Virus record (IMG/VR): IMGVR_UViG_3300009149_000210
Location: 1 to 28,217 of that record
Direction: 5' to 3' (one strand)
Source of the DNA: a virus
DNA length: 28,217 bases
Positions within the stretch are counted from its first letter, which is position 1. Each line of letters opens with the position of its first letter. Positions 13,872-20,810 of this stretch are shown piece after piece. Below the pieces are notes generated by a model. The model saw only the letters and a list, made by a program, of their open reading frames with translations, ran no database searches and was not told the origin of the DNA. Position numbers and translations under genes: made by a program.

Positions 13872-15269
13872 ATGTTAGAATTAAAAGGAAAATATAATAA
13901 GGATTGTAAAATCTTTGTCGATGAAGTAGAACAAGAAGCTATTTCATTAATACAGTCTATCTTAGATAAGCAAGTATCAGATGGTGTACCCGTAAGGATT
14001 ATGCCCGATGTTCACGCTGGTAAAGGTATTACTATCGGATTTACTATGCCAATGACTGATATGTTGTCATCTAACTACGTGGGTGTGGATATAGGTTGCG
14101 GGATGCTATCTGCTAAGTTCGATGGACAAACTTCAATGGATTTAGAAAAAGTTGATATTGCTATCCGTGAAAATGTTCCTATGGGATTCAATACTCATAC
14201 TGAAAGAATATTTAACGATATTCCTTTTGACCAAGTTCAAAGAATAGCTGATGATTTCACTAAGAACTATAATGTGAAGTTTGGTACTTCTTATGTTGCA
14301 CCAACTTATAACGAAAAGTGGTTAGATAAGAAATTGAAAGATATCAAAATTGATCCTGTTAAATTCTGGATGTCAATTGGAACACTTGGTGGTGGAAATC
14401 ACTTTATCGAAATTGGTAAATCAGATGTATCTAATTCATATTGGGTAACTGTTCACTCTGGGTCAAGAAACTTCGGATTGAAGATTGCTGACTATTGGAA
14501 CAATGTTGCTAATGGTAAAGTGAAAGTTGCACCAAAGGAATATAACGAAGCATTGGATAAGGTATTACAAAATACTTTTCCTAAGTCTGATATCCCTAAG
14601 AAGATTAAAGAACTGAAAGAATCTTTCGGTCTTGGAATTGATAAGGAATTTTTACAAGGTGATAACCTTATGGGTTACTTATATGATATGATTTTTGCAC
14701 AACAATATGCTACCTGGAATAGAGAAACAATGATGTACTCTATTAAAAATGCTTTGAAGATTAAGAAGTTTGATGAAGTAATTAACACAGTTCATAACTT
14801 TGTTGACTTCAAAGACTTTGTTATTAGAAAGGGTGCTGTTGCATCATACAAGGGTGAAAAATTAATTATCCCTTTCAATATGAGAGATGGTATCTTAATA
14901 TGTGAAGGTAAGTCAAACGCTGATTGGAATAACTCAGCACCACACGGTGCAGGTCGTTTGATGTCCAGGTCTAAAGCTAAAGAATCGGTTGATTTAAAAG
15001 ACTTCCAAAAAACAATGAAGGATGTTTATTCTACTTCAGTTTGTAAGTCTACTTTAGATGAAGCTCCTTTCGCTTACAAGTCGTCAGAAATGATTGAAAA
15101 AGCGATTGAACCTACAGCTACTATCTTGGAAAAGATTAAGCCTATTCTGAATATCAAAGATAAGTCAGAAGGTATGTCTTGGAAAGAAAGAAAAGCTAAG
15201 AAGAAAAAGGATCAAGACCGTAAGAAAGAAAGAAGAGACAAATCTTATAAGAATATGAAAAGGATGTAA
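13872..15269 (+). CDS. rtcB: RNA-splicing ligase RtcB
   Basis: A 465-residue RtcB. It joins RNA ends with 2',3'-cyclic phosphate (or 3'-phosphate) and 5'-OH, using GTP and Mn(II). Metal and guanylylation residues are visible: VGVDIGCGM with Asp73 and Cys76, GGGNHFIE with His177, VHSGSRNFG with His195, TVHNF with His308, and the nucleophile His358 in APHGAGR, then LMSRSKA. MPDVHAGKG (44-52) is the conserved N-terminal signature. Residues 436-465 form an extra Lys/Arg-rich tail that could bind RNA. Length is normal. In a phage, RtcB can repair tRNAs cut by host anticodon nucleases. No archease gene is seen here. A perfect palindromic terminator overlaps its stop. Confidence 0.95.
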   Translation: MLELKGKYNKDCKIFVDEVEQEAISLIQSILDKQVSDGVPVRIMPDVHAGKGITIGFTMPMTDMLSSNYVGVDIGCGMLSAKFDGQTSMDLEKVDIAIRENVPMGFNTHTERIFNDIPFDQVQRIADDFTKNYNVKFGTSYVAPTYNEKWLDKKLKDIKIDPVKFWMSIGTLGGGNHFIEIGKSDVSNSYWVTVHSGSRNFGLKIADYWNNVANGKVKVAPKEYNEALDKVLQNTFPKSDIPKKIKELKESFGLGIDKEFLQGDNLMGYLYDMIFAQQYATWNRETMMYSIKNALKIKKFDEVINTVHNFVDFKDFVIRKGAVASYKGEKLIIPFNMRDGILICEGKSNADWNNSAPHGAGRLMSRSKAKESVDLKDFQKTMKDVYSTSVCKSTLDEAPFAYKSSEMIEKAIEPTATILEKIKPILNIKDKSEGMSWKERKAKKKKDQDRKKERRDKSYKNMKRM

Positions 15270-15283
15270 ATTTACATCCTTTT
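15258..15283 (+). terminator. intrinsic terminator overlapping the RtcB stop
   Basis: AAAAGGATGTAAA (15258-15270) and TTTACATCCTTTT (15271-15283) form a perfect 26-base palindrome followed by more T residues. The stop codon at 15267-15269 lies in the left arm, so translation to the end would melt the hairpin. Confidence 0.85.
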
Positions 15284-15288
15284 TTTAT

Positions 15289-15299
15289 TTTAATATATA
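15289..15299 (+). promoter_or_regulatory. TTTAATATATA motif before the 15305 start
   Basis: TTTAATATATA lies directly after the RtcB terminator and 5 bases before the ATG at 15305. As the gene must have its own promoter after that terminator, this copy gives the best positional support for the motif as a promoter element. Confidence 0.4.
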
Positions 15300-15304
15300 C
15301 TAAT

Positions 15305-16471
15305 ATGAAAAGAATATTATATATTTTATTGATTTCATTATTTACATTTATTAGTTGTAATAGACAAATGGCTCTTATGAATCCTGTTGAAATTTCTGTT
15401 CCTGATTCAGTAGTATGGATAGAACGAGATGATTATATTGTTGATCAATCGAAAGATATGTACGATTATAGGGATGAAATAAAAAGATATGAAGAAGAAA
15501 GACAAAGATACGAATCACAATTATTAGAATATCAAGAAAGAATAAAAGAAGAACAGGAACTTAGGAAAAGATTATTAATGAATTATTCCGAATCACCCCT
15601 AATGTTGATGAATGAAAATAAAGGAACATTAGTTTATAAAATAGATGAAGTATTAATCATCGGTGTTGTATCAAGAGTCGAAGCAAGAATAATTAAACAA
15701 GTGGGTGAAGAAACCACAGAACATCTAATTTCATTAACAACACACACATCAACAGGTGCTATATATGAAGAAATTATAAAAGTTGGTAAAATAATGGATA
15801 TGGATTTAAAATCAGTAGACCCTACTGCTTTCACAATAAATAAAATAAAAGATGAAGAACAATTAGTAGATGAAAATGATGTTACATATTGGTTATGGAG
15901 TGTTACTGCAAATAAAGTTGGTAGTTATAATTTAATAATGACTGCAAAAATAAAAGATAATGAACCTACAAGGGATATTATTATATTTGATAGAGAAATA
16001 AATGTAATGAATAAACCTAAGAAAAAATATTCAGTAATATTTAAATTTCCGGAAGAAATAAAAAAATATGATGAAAGTATAATTGAAATAGATGTATCAG
16101 AAACAAATTCAGATTCATATAGTTTTTTATGGGGTGGTGAAGGTAAAGTAATAATAATGTTTAAAGATAAAGTTACTGTAATATCATCAGAAGATAATAT
16201 AATAAATGATAAAAAACAAGAATTCAATTATAGGTGGGTTATTAAACCAGAAGGTAAGGAAAAAAGAATACCATTTAATATTATAATAGTGGGTGATTAT
16301 GAAAATGAAATTATACCTGATGGTTATTTTATTGTTAAGAAAAACACTAAAGAATCATTTAATAGATTTATAGATGGCGCAGTTAAAAGATGGTATTGGT
16401 TATTTACTGCATTATTAATTCCAATTTTCGGTTATATTAGAAAAAAATATTTCAAAAAGAAATCCGACTAA
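15305..16471 (+). CDS. lipoprotein with C-terminal membrane anchor, spanin-like topology
   Basis: A 388-residue protein. Residues 1-17 are a lipoprotein signal (ILYILLISLFTFIS) with Cys18 as the lipidated residue. Residues about 48-100 are a charged coiled coil (YEEERQRYESQLLEYQERIK). Residues 110-350 look like two beta-sandwich domains. A membrane helix lies at about 363-378 (WYWLFTALLIPIFGYI), followed by a basic RKKYFKKKSD end. An outer-membrane lipid anchor plus a C-terminal inner-membrane helix in one chain is the layout of unimolecular spanins such as phage T1 gp11, which fuse the two membranes at lysis, but this protein is about three times longer. It might otherwise be a periplasm-spanning scaffold. 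Topology is clear; function is inference. Confidence 0.75.
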   Translation: MKRILYILLISLFTFISCNRQMALMNPVEISVPDSVVWIERDDYIVDQSKDMYDYRDEIKRYEEERQRYESQLLEYQERIKEEQELRKRLLMNYSESPLMLMNENKGTLVYKIDEVLIIGVVSRVEARIIKQVGEETTEHLISLTTHTSTGAIYEEIIKVGKIMDMDLKSVDPTAFTINKIKDEEQLVDENDVTYWLWSVTANKVGSYNLIMTAKIKDNEPTRDIIIFDREINVMNKPKKKYSVIFKFPEEIKKYDESIIEIDVSETNSDSYSFLWGGEGKVIIMFKDKVTVISSEDNIINDKKQEFNYRWVIKPEGKEKRIPFNIIIVGDYENEIIPDGYFIVKKNTKESFNRFIDGAVKRWYWLFTALLIPIFGYIRKKYFKKKSD

Positions 16472-16486
16472 TCCTTATTTTTTTAC

Positions 16487-16494
16487 TATATTTG
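16487..16494 (+). promoter_or_regulatory. TATATTTG, -7 box giving a near-leaderless start
   Basis: TATATTTG is an exact -7 consensus and ends 4 bases before the ATG at 16499. No TTG is present at the usual distance. With the boxes at 6640 and 13676 it forms a group of -7 boxes placed directly on start codons. Confidence 0.45.
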
Positions 16495-16498
16495 TAAT

Positions 16499-17227
16499 AT
16501 GAAAGATTATAAACCTTTACGATTTGGTAAAAAGAAAAATTTCAAATTAGAAATTTATCCTACATGGGGGTTTTATATCAAATATCTAACTGAAGGATAT
16601 GATGATTATGGATACCCATTATTTATATTCCAATTTATTTTCGGTAGCTTTTATTTAACACTACCCTGGAAACACAACATTAAAGTTGAAGGTGGTCATG
16701 ATGCACCTTCTTATGGTATTACTTATCATATGTCTGCTTTTCAAATTTATTATGGTAAAAAGATAAAATTTATCCATATGCCATATTCTTATGATTGGGT
16801 TAGAACAAGTTTATTTTTAAAAGATGGAACTTGGGAACACGAAGTAAAGGGAAGTCGTAAAACTTTCTATGAAGAACCTTGGTTATCGAAACAATGGCAG
16901 ATAACTATCCCATACCAACACACAACCCCAAACAAGGAAGTTATAGACCTTTATATAACTTGTCATATAACGGAAAGGGAATGGCGACAAAAGTGGTTAA
17001 AATGGACTAAATGGGGTGCTAAAATCAAAAGAACAGTAGATGTTGAATTTAGTGATGAAGTTGGAGAAGGTAGAGGGTCATGGAAAGGTGGTGTATTGGG
17101 AACCGGGTTTGATATCACAAAGACTGGTAAAATAGAAGATGGACTTAAAATTATGGAAAAGAAATATGATATGTTTTCTATTGAATGGGAACGACATAAA
17201 AAGATTAAACAAATTATTAAAAAGTAA
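16499..17227 (+). CDS. conserved phage protein of unknown function
   Basis: A 242-residue soluble protein rich in Trp, Tyr, Phe and Lys. SFYLTLPWKHNIKV (51-64), YGITYHMSAFQIYYGKK (72-88) and the late segment GRGSWKGGVLGTGFDITK (about 190-207) recall a widespread phage family in which the sequence R-G-S-W-K-G-G-x-x-G is conserved. No function is known to me. It starts the long overlapping run of small genes up to 20530, behind a -7 box placed 4 bases before the ATG. Confidence 0.7.
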   Translation: MKDYKPLRFGKKKNFKLEIYPTWGFYIKYLTEGYDDYGYPLFIFQFIFGSFYLTLPWKHNIKVEGGHDAPSYGITYHMSAFQIYYGKKIKFIHMPYSYDWVRTSLFLKDGTWEHEVKGSRKTFYEEPWLSKQWQITIPYQHTTPNKEVIDLYITCHITEREWRQKWLKWTKWGAKIKRTVDVEFSDEVGEGRGSWKGGVLGTGFDITKTGKIEDGLKIMEKKYDMFSIEWERHKKIKQIIKK

Positions 17228-17260
17228 CTATACAAAGTAGAATCTATTTTTATTAAGACT

Positions 17261-17566
17261 ATGACAAAAGCAATGACAATAACAGGAATCAAATGTGATA
17301 CACTACATTGTAATTATCGTGATGATACTATTAAATTTGATGAATATCCAAGTTGGATTAATAAACCTTGTCCTGTGTGTGGGAGAAATCTTTTAACACA
17401 GTCAGAATATGAACAATGTATTAAATTGTTTAAAATAGAAGCTAAACTTAATAAATTTATGCACACATGGAGATGGATAAATCCCATTTTTTATTTTAAT
17501 AAGATAACAGGTAGGAAACCTAAAATTTATGAAACAAGTTTTAATTACCCAAAACGAAAAGTATGA
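17261..17566 (+). CDS. zinc-ribbon-like small phage protein
   Basis: A 101-residue protein. ITGIKCDTLHCNYRDDTIKF (7-26) provides Cys12 and Cys17, and KPCPVCGRNLLTQSEYE (35-51) provides Cys37 and Cys40, which together give a four-Cys zinc ribbon. I know this small family from many phages, where it is of unknown function. The C-terminal third (HTWRWINPIFYFNKITGRK) is aromatic and basic. Its stop overlaps the next start (ATGA). MTKAMTITG offers a second in-frame ATG at codon 5. Confidence 0.7.
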   Translation: MTKAMTITGIKCDTLHCNYRDDTIKFDEYPSWINKPCPVCGRNLLTQSEYEQCIKLFKIEAKLNKFMHTWRWINPIFYFNKITGRKPKIYETSFNYPKRKV

Positions 17567-17814
17567 ACACGTTAAAATTAGATGATTGTACAATATTAAT
17601 GGAAGGTAAACGATACCTTTGGAGTGGTCGTATAGACAAACTATATAATGTTGTTATATGGAAAGATAATTGGTGTAAAATAACAAAGATAAACCACAAC
17701 AAAAAACAGGTTTCAGTATATGAATCTTCTGATCGAAAAGAATATACTTATTCGTTTGAAAGGATTAATGATTTTAGTTTTAAACCCTGGTGGAAATTTT
17801 TTAGAATATGGTAG
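17563..17814 (+). CDS. hypothetical small beta-rich protein
   Basis: An 83-residue protein that overlaps the previous gene by 4 bases (ATGA) and the next by 7. It looks like a small beta barrel: CTILMEGKRYLWSGR, YNVVIWKDNWCKITKI, KKQVSVYESSDRKEYTYSFE. The end is aromatic (FKPWWKFFRIW) and could lie at a membrane surface. No family recognised. Confidence 0.6.
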   Translation: MNTLKLDDCTILMEGKRYLWSGRIDKLYNVVIWKDNWCKITKINHNKKQVSVYESSDRKEYTYSFERINDFSFKPWWKFFRIW

Positions 17815-18029
17815 AAGAAAAACCTTATATAAAACGAATTGAAGTAAAGACTATCATTCACACAGAATATAATCCCAAATATGGTGATGATAGAGTGTGT
17901 AAATGTGGTCATACATATTACAGACATTTTGATTCATATGAAGATATGGACCCGTGTGGATGTAAATATTGTCAATGTTATACTTTTGAAGAAGAAACAG
18001 ATGAAAAAGCCAAAAAAAGTATTATGTAA
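17808..18029 (+). CDS. Cys/His-rich zinc-binding small protein
   Basis: A 73-residue protein. CKCGHTYYRHFDSYEDMDPC followed by G-C-K-Y-C-Q-C (31-57) contains seven Cys and two His. The order C-x-C-G-H-x-Y-x-R-H, then G-C-x-x-C-x-C, then F, is one I know from many phage and bacterial small proteins and suggests two zinc sites. It overlaps the genes on both sides. Function unknown. The charged tail (EEETDEKAKKSIM) overlaps the next gene in another frame. Confidence 0.75.
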   Translation: MVEEKPYIKRIEVKTIIHTEYNPKYGDDRVCKCGHTYYRHFDSYEDMDPCGCKYCQCYTFEEETDEKAKKSIM

Positions 18030-18300
18030 GCGTTCACTTATAATAGGAAATAATAGAATGTTAATATCTGGTGTATGGTATGAAGTTGTTTATAATAAAA
18101 ATGATACAGATAAAACATTTAGTATAATAGATAGTGATGGATGTTTACATTTACATTATATGTATTCAGAAGAAGATAAAAAAGATTGGCCAGATTTTTG
18201 TGAAAATTACGGACCAAGAGATTATTCAAAATGGTTTTATACACTAGGTGAATTAAGAAAATATAAAATTGGTGCAATATGTACAAAATTAAAATTATAA
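18001..18300 (+). CDS. hypothetical small protein (start chosen at 18001)
   Basis: The frame is open from 17881, but its first 40 codons lie over the zinc protein at 17808 and read as a Val/Ile/Met-rich shadow without coding character. The ATG at 18001 (MKKPKKVLCKRS) gives 99 residues and a 29-base overlap, in line with overlaps in this run. The product is beta-rich, with NRMLISGVWYEVVYN and FSIIDSDGCLHLHYMYSEE, and a helix near the end. It resembles small SH3-like phage proteins in layout only. No family recognised. Confidence 0.6.
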   Translation: MKKPKKVLCKRSLIIGNNRMLISGVWYEVVYNKNDTDKTFSIIDSDGCLHLHYMYSEEDKKDWPDFCENYGPRDYSKWFYTLGELRKYKIGAICTKLKL

Positions 18301-18755
18301 AAAAAGATTCAACTAAAAAATCTGATGGGTTTCTTTCTGAATCCAAAAGTTATCGTGTTTCTATTAAATTCAATGAAAGGGATCAAGAAATTATAATAAC
18401 CAGGGAATTTTATAGAGTTGGTTTTCGGGATGGTGAACGGTGGGATGAAATATTTCTTGATTATAAATTAGCATGGAGATCGGAACAATTAGGTATATAT
18501 TGTGCATCTATTATGACAAAGTATGTAGATGATAAAAAATATTTAAGAAAAATTGAAAAGGATTTAATTGAATCATATTATAAAAATTGTTTTAATAGTA
18601 TTACTAACATTGAGAAAGAATTGAAAAAGCAAACAAAATCTTTACGAAACCAAAAAAGTAATTATGAAGATGTCATTGGTTGTTTAAATAAAACATTTAG
18701 AAAAGAAAAAATTAACAAAATTTTAAAAAGTGAACACACAGAATCTAATAAATAA
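18279..18755 (+). CDS. hypothetical protein with C-terminal coiled coil
   Basis: A 158-residue protein overlapping the previous gene by 22 bases and the next by 26. Residues 23-60 look like a beta hairpin region (YRVSIKFNERDQEIIITREF), and residues 88-155 form a long basic helix or coiled coil with regular Lys, Asn and Leu/Ile (NIEKELKKQTKSLRNQKSNY). No known motif. The overlaps on both sides suggest translational coupling within the 16499-19744 run. Confidence 0.6.
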   Translation: MYKIKIIKKDSTKKSDGFLSESKSYRVSIKFNERDQEIIITREFYRVGFRDGERWDEIFLDYKLAWRSEQLGIYCASIMTKYVDDKKYLRKIEKDLIESYYKNCFNSITNIEKELKKQTKSLRNQKSNYEDVIGCLNKTFRKEKINKILKSEHTESNK

Positions 18756-19149
18756 AATCAAAAGGTTTAAAGTAATATCATTCTTTTTTAGAATGTTTAG
18801 TCCTGGTTATAGCACATGTGGAAAATGTGGTTTACCCTGGAAACATTGTCAAGAAAAATCTGTTCCAACGGGTATGGGAAGTGCCATATTTGCAACTTGT
18901 CAATATTGTTGGGATCATTCTAGTTTATATGAACTTAAAACATATTATACGAATACATATCATGATCAATCTAAAGGGTTGATTGGAACTAAATATACAA
19001 TGGATCACACATTAAAACATCTATTGGATTCAGTTGAACACGAATATAATAAAGAAACTATTAAAAGAAGAAAGCAAAAGGTTTTTTCAATTAGAAGGAC
19101 TTTAAAAAAGAATCATAAGAAGAATGTCACATTATTTAGACAAAATTAA
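18730..19149 (+). CDS. conserved phage zinc-finger-like protein (GTG start)
   Basis: A 139-residue protein starting at GTG (18730); an in-frame ATG at 18793 would start with MFSPGYSTCGKC. The GTG start is preferred because related proteins I remember have a short basic/hydrophobic segment (IKRFKVISFFFRMF) before the finger, and because it keeps the coupling overlap. YSTCGKCGLPWKHCQ (28-42) and ATCQYCWDH (56-64) form a C-x2-C/C-x2-C zinc site. YSTCG-x-CG-x-PW is a hallmark of a widespread phage family of unknown function. The C-terminal part is basic (KRRKQKVFSIRRTLKKNHKK). Confidence 0.7.
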   Translation: MNTQNLINKIKRFKVISFFFRMFSPGYSTCGKCGLPWKHCQEKSVPTGMGSAIFATCQYCWDHSSLYELKTYYTNTYHDQSKGLIGTKYTMDHTLKHLLDSVEHEYNKETIKRRKQKVFSIRRTLKKNHKKNVTLFRQN

Positions 19150-19744
19150 ACGTTTTCCTATTTGGGAAAAAGCATTTACTTATTTAATACAAAATAACAC
19201 AGCATCACACCCTTATCACAATACAAGACATTGTATTAATGTTTTTAATACAGCTATCAATATAATTGATACATATGAAGATATAGATATTAATGATGTA
19301 GTCAATTTAGGATTAGCTTGTTTATTTCACGATTTTAATCATAGTGGTGGTAAATTAAAAGATAGGGAAAACATAGAAATTGCAATTGATGAATTTAATA
19401 GATTTGTAGAATTAAATGTACAATATTTTAATGTATATGCAATAACTGATATTGTTGGTATGATACTTTGTACAGAATTTCCAAAGACTAAAGAACCATC
19501 AATTTTTATTCAACAAATAATAATGGATGCTGATTTATTCCAATGTTATGATCACGATTGGTTCATATTCGCTATCAAAGGTTTAGCGGATGAAAGGGGA
19601 GTACCCGAATCACAAGCATTAAAGGATCAGACAAATTTTATAAATAGTGTAACATATTATACGGAATTTGCACAAAAAATACACGAAGAAAAGAAGGAAG
19701 GATATCTAGAACAGCTAGAATACCTTAAAACAGTTTTTAAATAA
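19124..19744 (+). CDS. HD-superfamily phosphohydrolase, cyclic-nucleotide PDE-like
   Basis: A 206-residue HD-fold protein. Metal ligands are visible in order: His32 and His36 in PYHNTRHCINV, His69-Asp70 in CLFHDFNHSGG with His73, and Asp137 in IIMDADLF. The order Y-H-N-x-x-H, then F-H-D-x-x-H-x-G, then D is the signature of class I cyclic nucleotide phosphodiesterases more than of the HDc nucleotidase group. A small phage enzyme of this type could break down cyclic (oligo)nucleotide alarm signals of host defence such as CBASS, but no substrate can be deduced. It overlaps the previous gene by 26 bases. Fold and metal site are confident; substrate is unknown. Confidence 0.85.
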   Translation: MSHYLDKIKRFPIWEKAFTYLIQNNTASHPYHNTRHCINVFNTAINIIDTYEDIDINDVVNLGLACLFHDFNHSGGKLKDRENIEIAIDEFNRFVELNVQYFNVYAITDIVGMILCTEFPKTKEPSIFIQQIIMDADLFQCYDHDWFIFAIKGLADERGVPESQALKDQTNFINSVTYYTEFAQKIHEEKKEGYLEQLEYLKTVFK

Positions 19745-19753
19745 TAGATTTTT

Positions 19754-20530
19754 ATGGATAATGTTGTTTCGAAGCGAAGCTCTAAGAGCTTAGTGATAAT
19801 AGGTGATAATTTTATTGCACAGTCATTATATGCTGACTATAAAAGATATGGTAAATTTAAACTAAATATTTCAAAGGATATTAGTCACGTGAAATATAAA
19901 GTTGATTATATCATTGATTGTTCTTTTAATGAAAGAACACAAAATTTATCATTATCTTTTTGTCGGATAAACAACCTTGAAAAAATATTATTAATAAATC
20001 ATTGGGAAAGAAAAAATCTTCCAGATATTAAAACCGTTATTCTACAGTCTGTTGTTTATGATGTTTACGGTGTGGATCATAATAGCTTTAATAGACCAGG
20101 TGCAGGGAATAACTACGAATCTGATATAAGTTACTGTACATTAATATCTGAATCAATAAGAAGAATGCACGAAGCAAAAATAGGTGGTATCCCTGTGGTT
20201 TATATTCCATACGGTGAAAGTAAAGTGAAATGTAGTCATATTGACAACATATATGCACCTATTAATTATATGTTAACTACAATGAATAAAAATACTGTCA
20301 ATGCTATTTATGATGAAGAAAAATATGTTAGCGCAGTATTGAATTCTGTTCAAAAGATTATAGAATATCAAGGAAGGGTTGTAATTAACAATAACAATTC
20401 AATTTATACACAACGGGTGGATAGTTTAAATTTCAAAACGAAGAAAAACAGTTTTGATTATATGATAAGAAGAATTTATGGTTATTTAAAAAATAATAAT
20501 CCCCGGTTCGATATTTTCACAAGTTTCTAA
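19754..20530 (+). CDS. Rossmann-fold, SDR/epimerase-like protein
   Basis: A 258-residue protein. KSLVIIGDNFIAQSLYADY (11-29) corresponds to the nucleotide-binding loop of extended SDR enzymes (G-x-x-G-F-I-G-x-x-L), but the later glycine is missing. VDYIIDCSF (50-58) fits the next strand. SVVYDVYGVDHNSF (99-112) corresponds to the S-S-x-x-V-Y-G segment, followed by YESDISYCTLISESIRRMHE, GGIPVVYIPYG and SHIDNIYAPINYML, as in NAD-dependent sugar-nucleotide epimerases. The catalytic Y-x3-K is not clear. It could be a diverged enzyme or an NAD-binding non-enzyme. It is the last gene of the run begun at 16499. Confidence 0.55.
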   Translation: MDNVVSKRSSKSLVIIGDNFIAQSLYADYKRYGKFKLNISKDISHVKYKVDYIIDCSFNERTQNLSLSFCRINNLEKILLINHWERKNLPDIKTVILQSVVYDVYGVDHNSFNRPGAGNNYESDISYCTLISESIRRMHEAKIGGIPVVYIPYGESKVKCSHIDNIYAPINYMLTTMNKNTVNAIYDEEKYVSAVLNSVQKIIEYQGRVVINNNNSIYTQRVDSLNFKTKKNSFDYMIRRIYGYLKNNNPRFDIFTSF

Positions 20531-20557
20531 ATGATTCATTAAAAATAAGTGGGTTTG

Positions 20558-20589
20558 TTTGTTTATATTAATATTTCTTAGTATATTTG
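20558..20589 (+). promoter_or_regulatory. Bacteroidota-type promoter (TTTG-N20-TATATTTG)
   Basis: TTTG at 20558-20561, 20 bases, TATATTTG at 20582-20589, 22 bases before the ATG at 20612. It drives the three membrane-protein genes that end at the terminator 21755-21776. Confidence 0.75.
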
Positions 20590-20611
20590 TAACTGAACTA
20601 AAAACAAAACT

Positions 20612-20800
20612 ATGTTAGAACTTATTTTAATCTGTTTAGTTATTGCTATTTCATTTACATTGGGAATGACACTTCTTATTACACTTGGTAATAGAAATTG
20701 GAAGAAGTTTTTTTACAATCTGAAAATGACTTCTATAGTTGTAGGAATAGCATGTGGGATTATTTTTCTAGTTGCTACAGGTATGTTTGTAATCATTTAA
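20612..20800 (+). CDS. small two-helix membrane protein
   Basis: A 62-residue protein made of two membrane helices (about 3-25 and 41-61) joined by a basic loop, NRNWKKFFYNLK. The positive-inside rule puts the loop in the cytoplasm and both ends in the periplasm. Its size and the presence of two more membrane proteins behind it would fit a holin or a superinfection-exclusion protein, but nothing identifies it. The leader AACTAAAAACAAAACT is A-rich as in other genes here. Confidence 0.7.
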   Translation: MLELILICLVIAISFTLGMTLLITLGNRNWKKFFYNLKMTSIVVGIACGIIFLVATGMFVII

Positions 20801-20810
20801 AAATAAAAAT

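Noticed and set aside
17881-18000. Upstream extension of the 18001 gene to an ATG at 17881
   Set aside because: These 40 codons overlap the clearly coding zinc protein at 17808 and read as Val/Ile/Met-rich shadow sequence; the ATG at 18001 gives normal overlap.
20500-20520. CCCCGGTTCGATA, resembling a tRNA T-loop
   Set aside because: It lies in frame at the end of the SDR-like gene, and no acceptor, anticodon or D arm can be folded around it. No tRNA gene was found in the window despite the CCA-adding enzyme.
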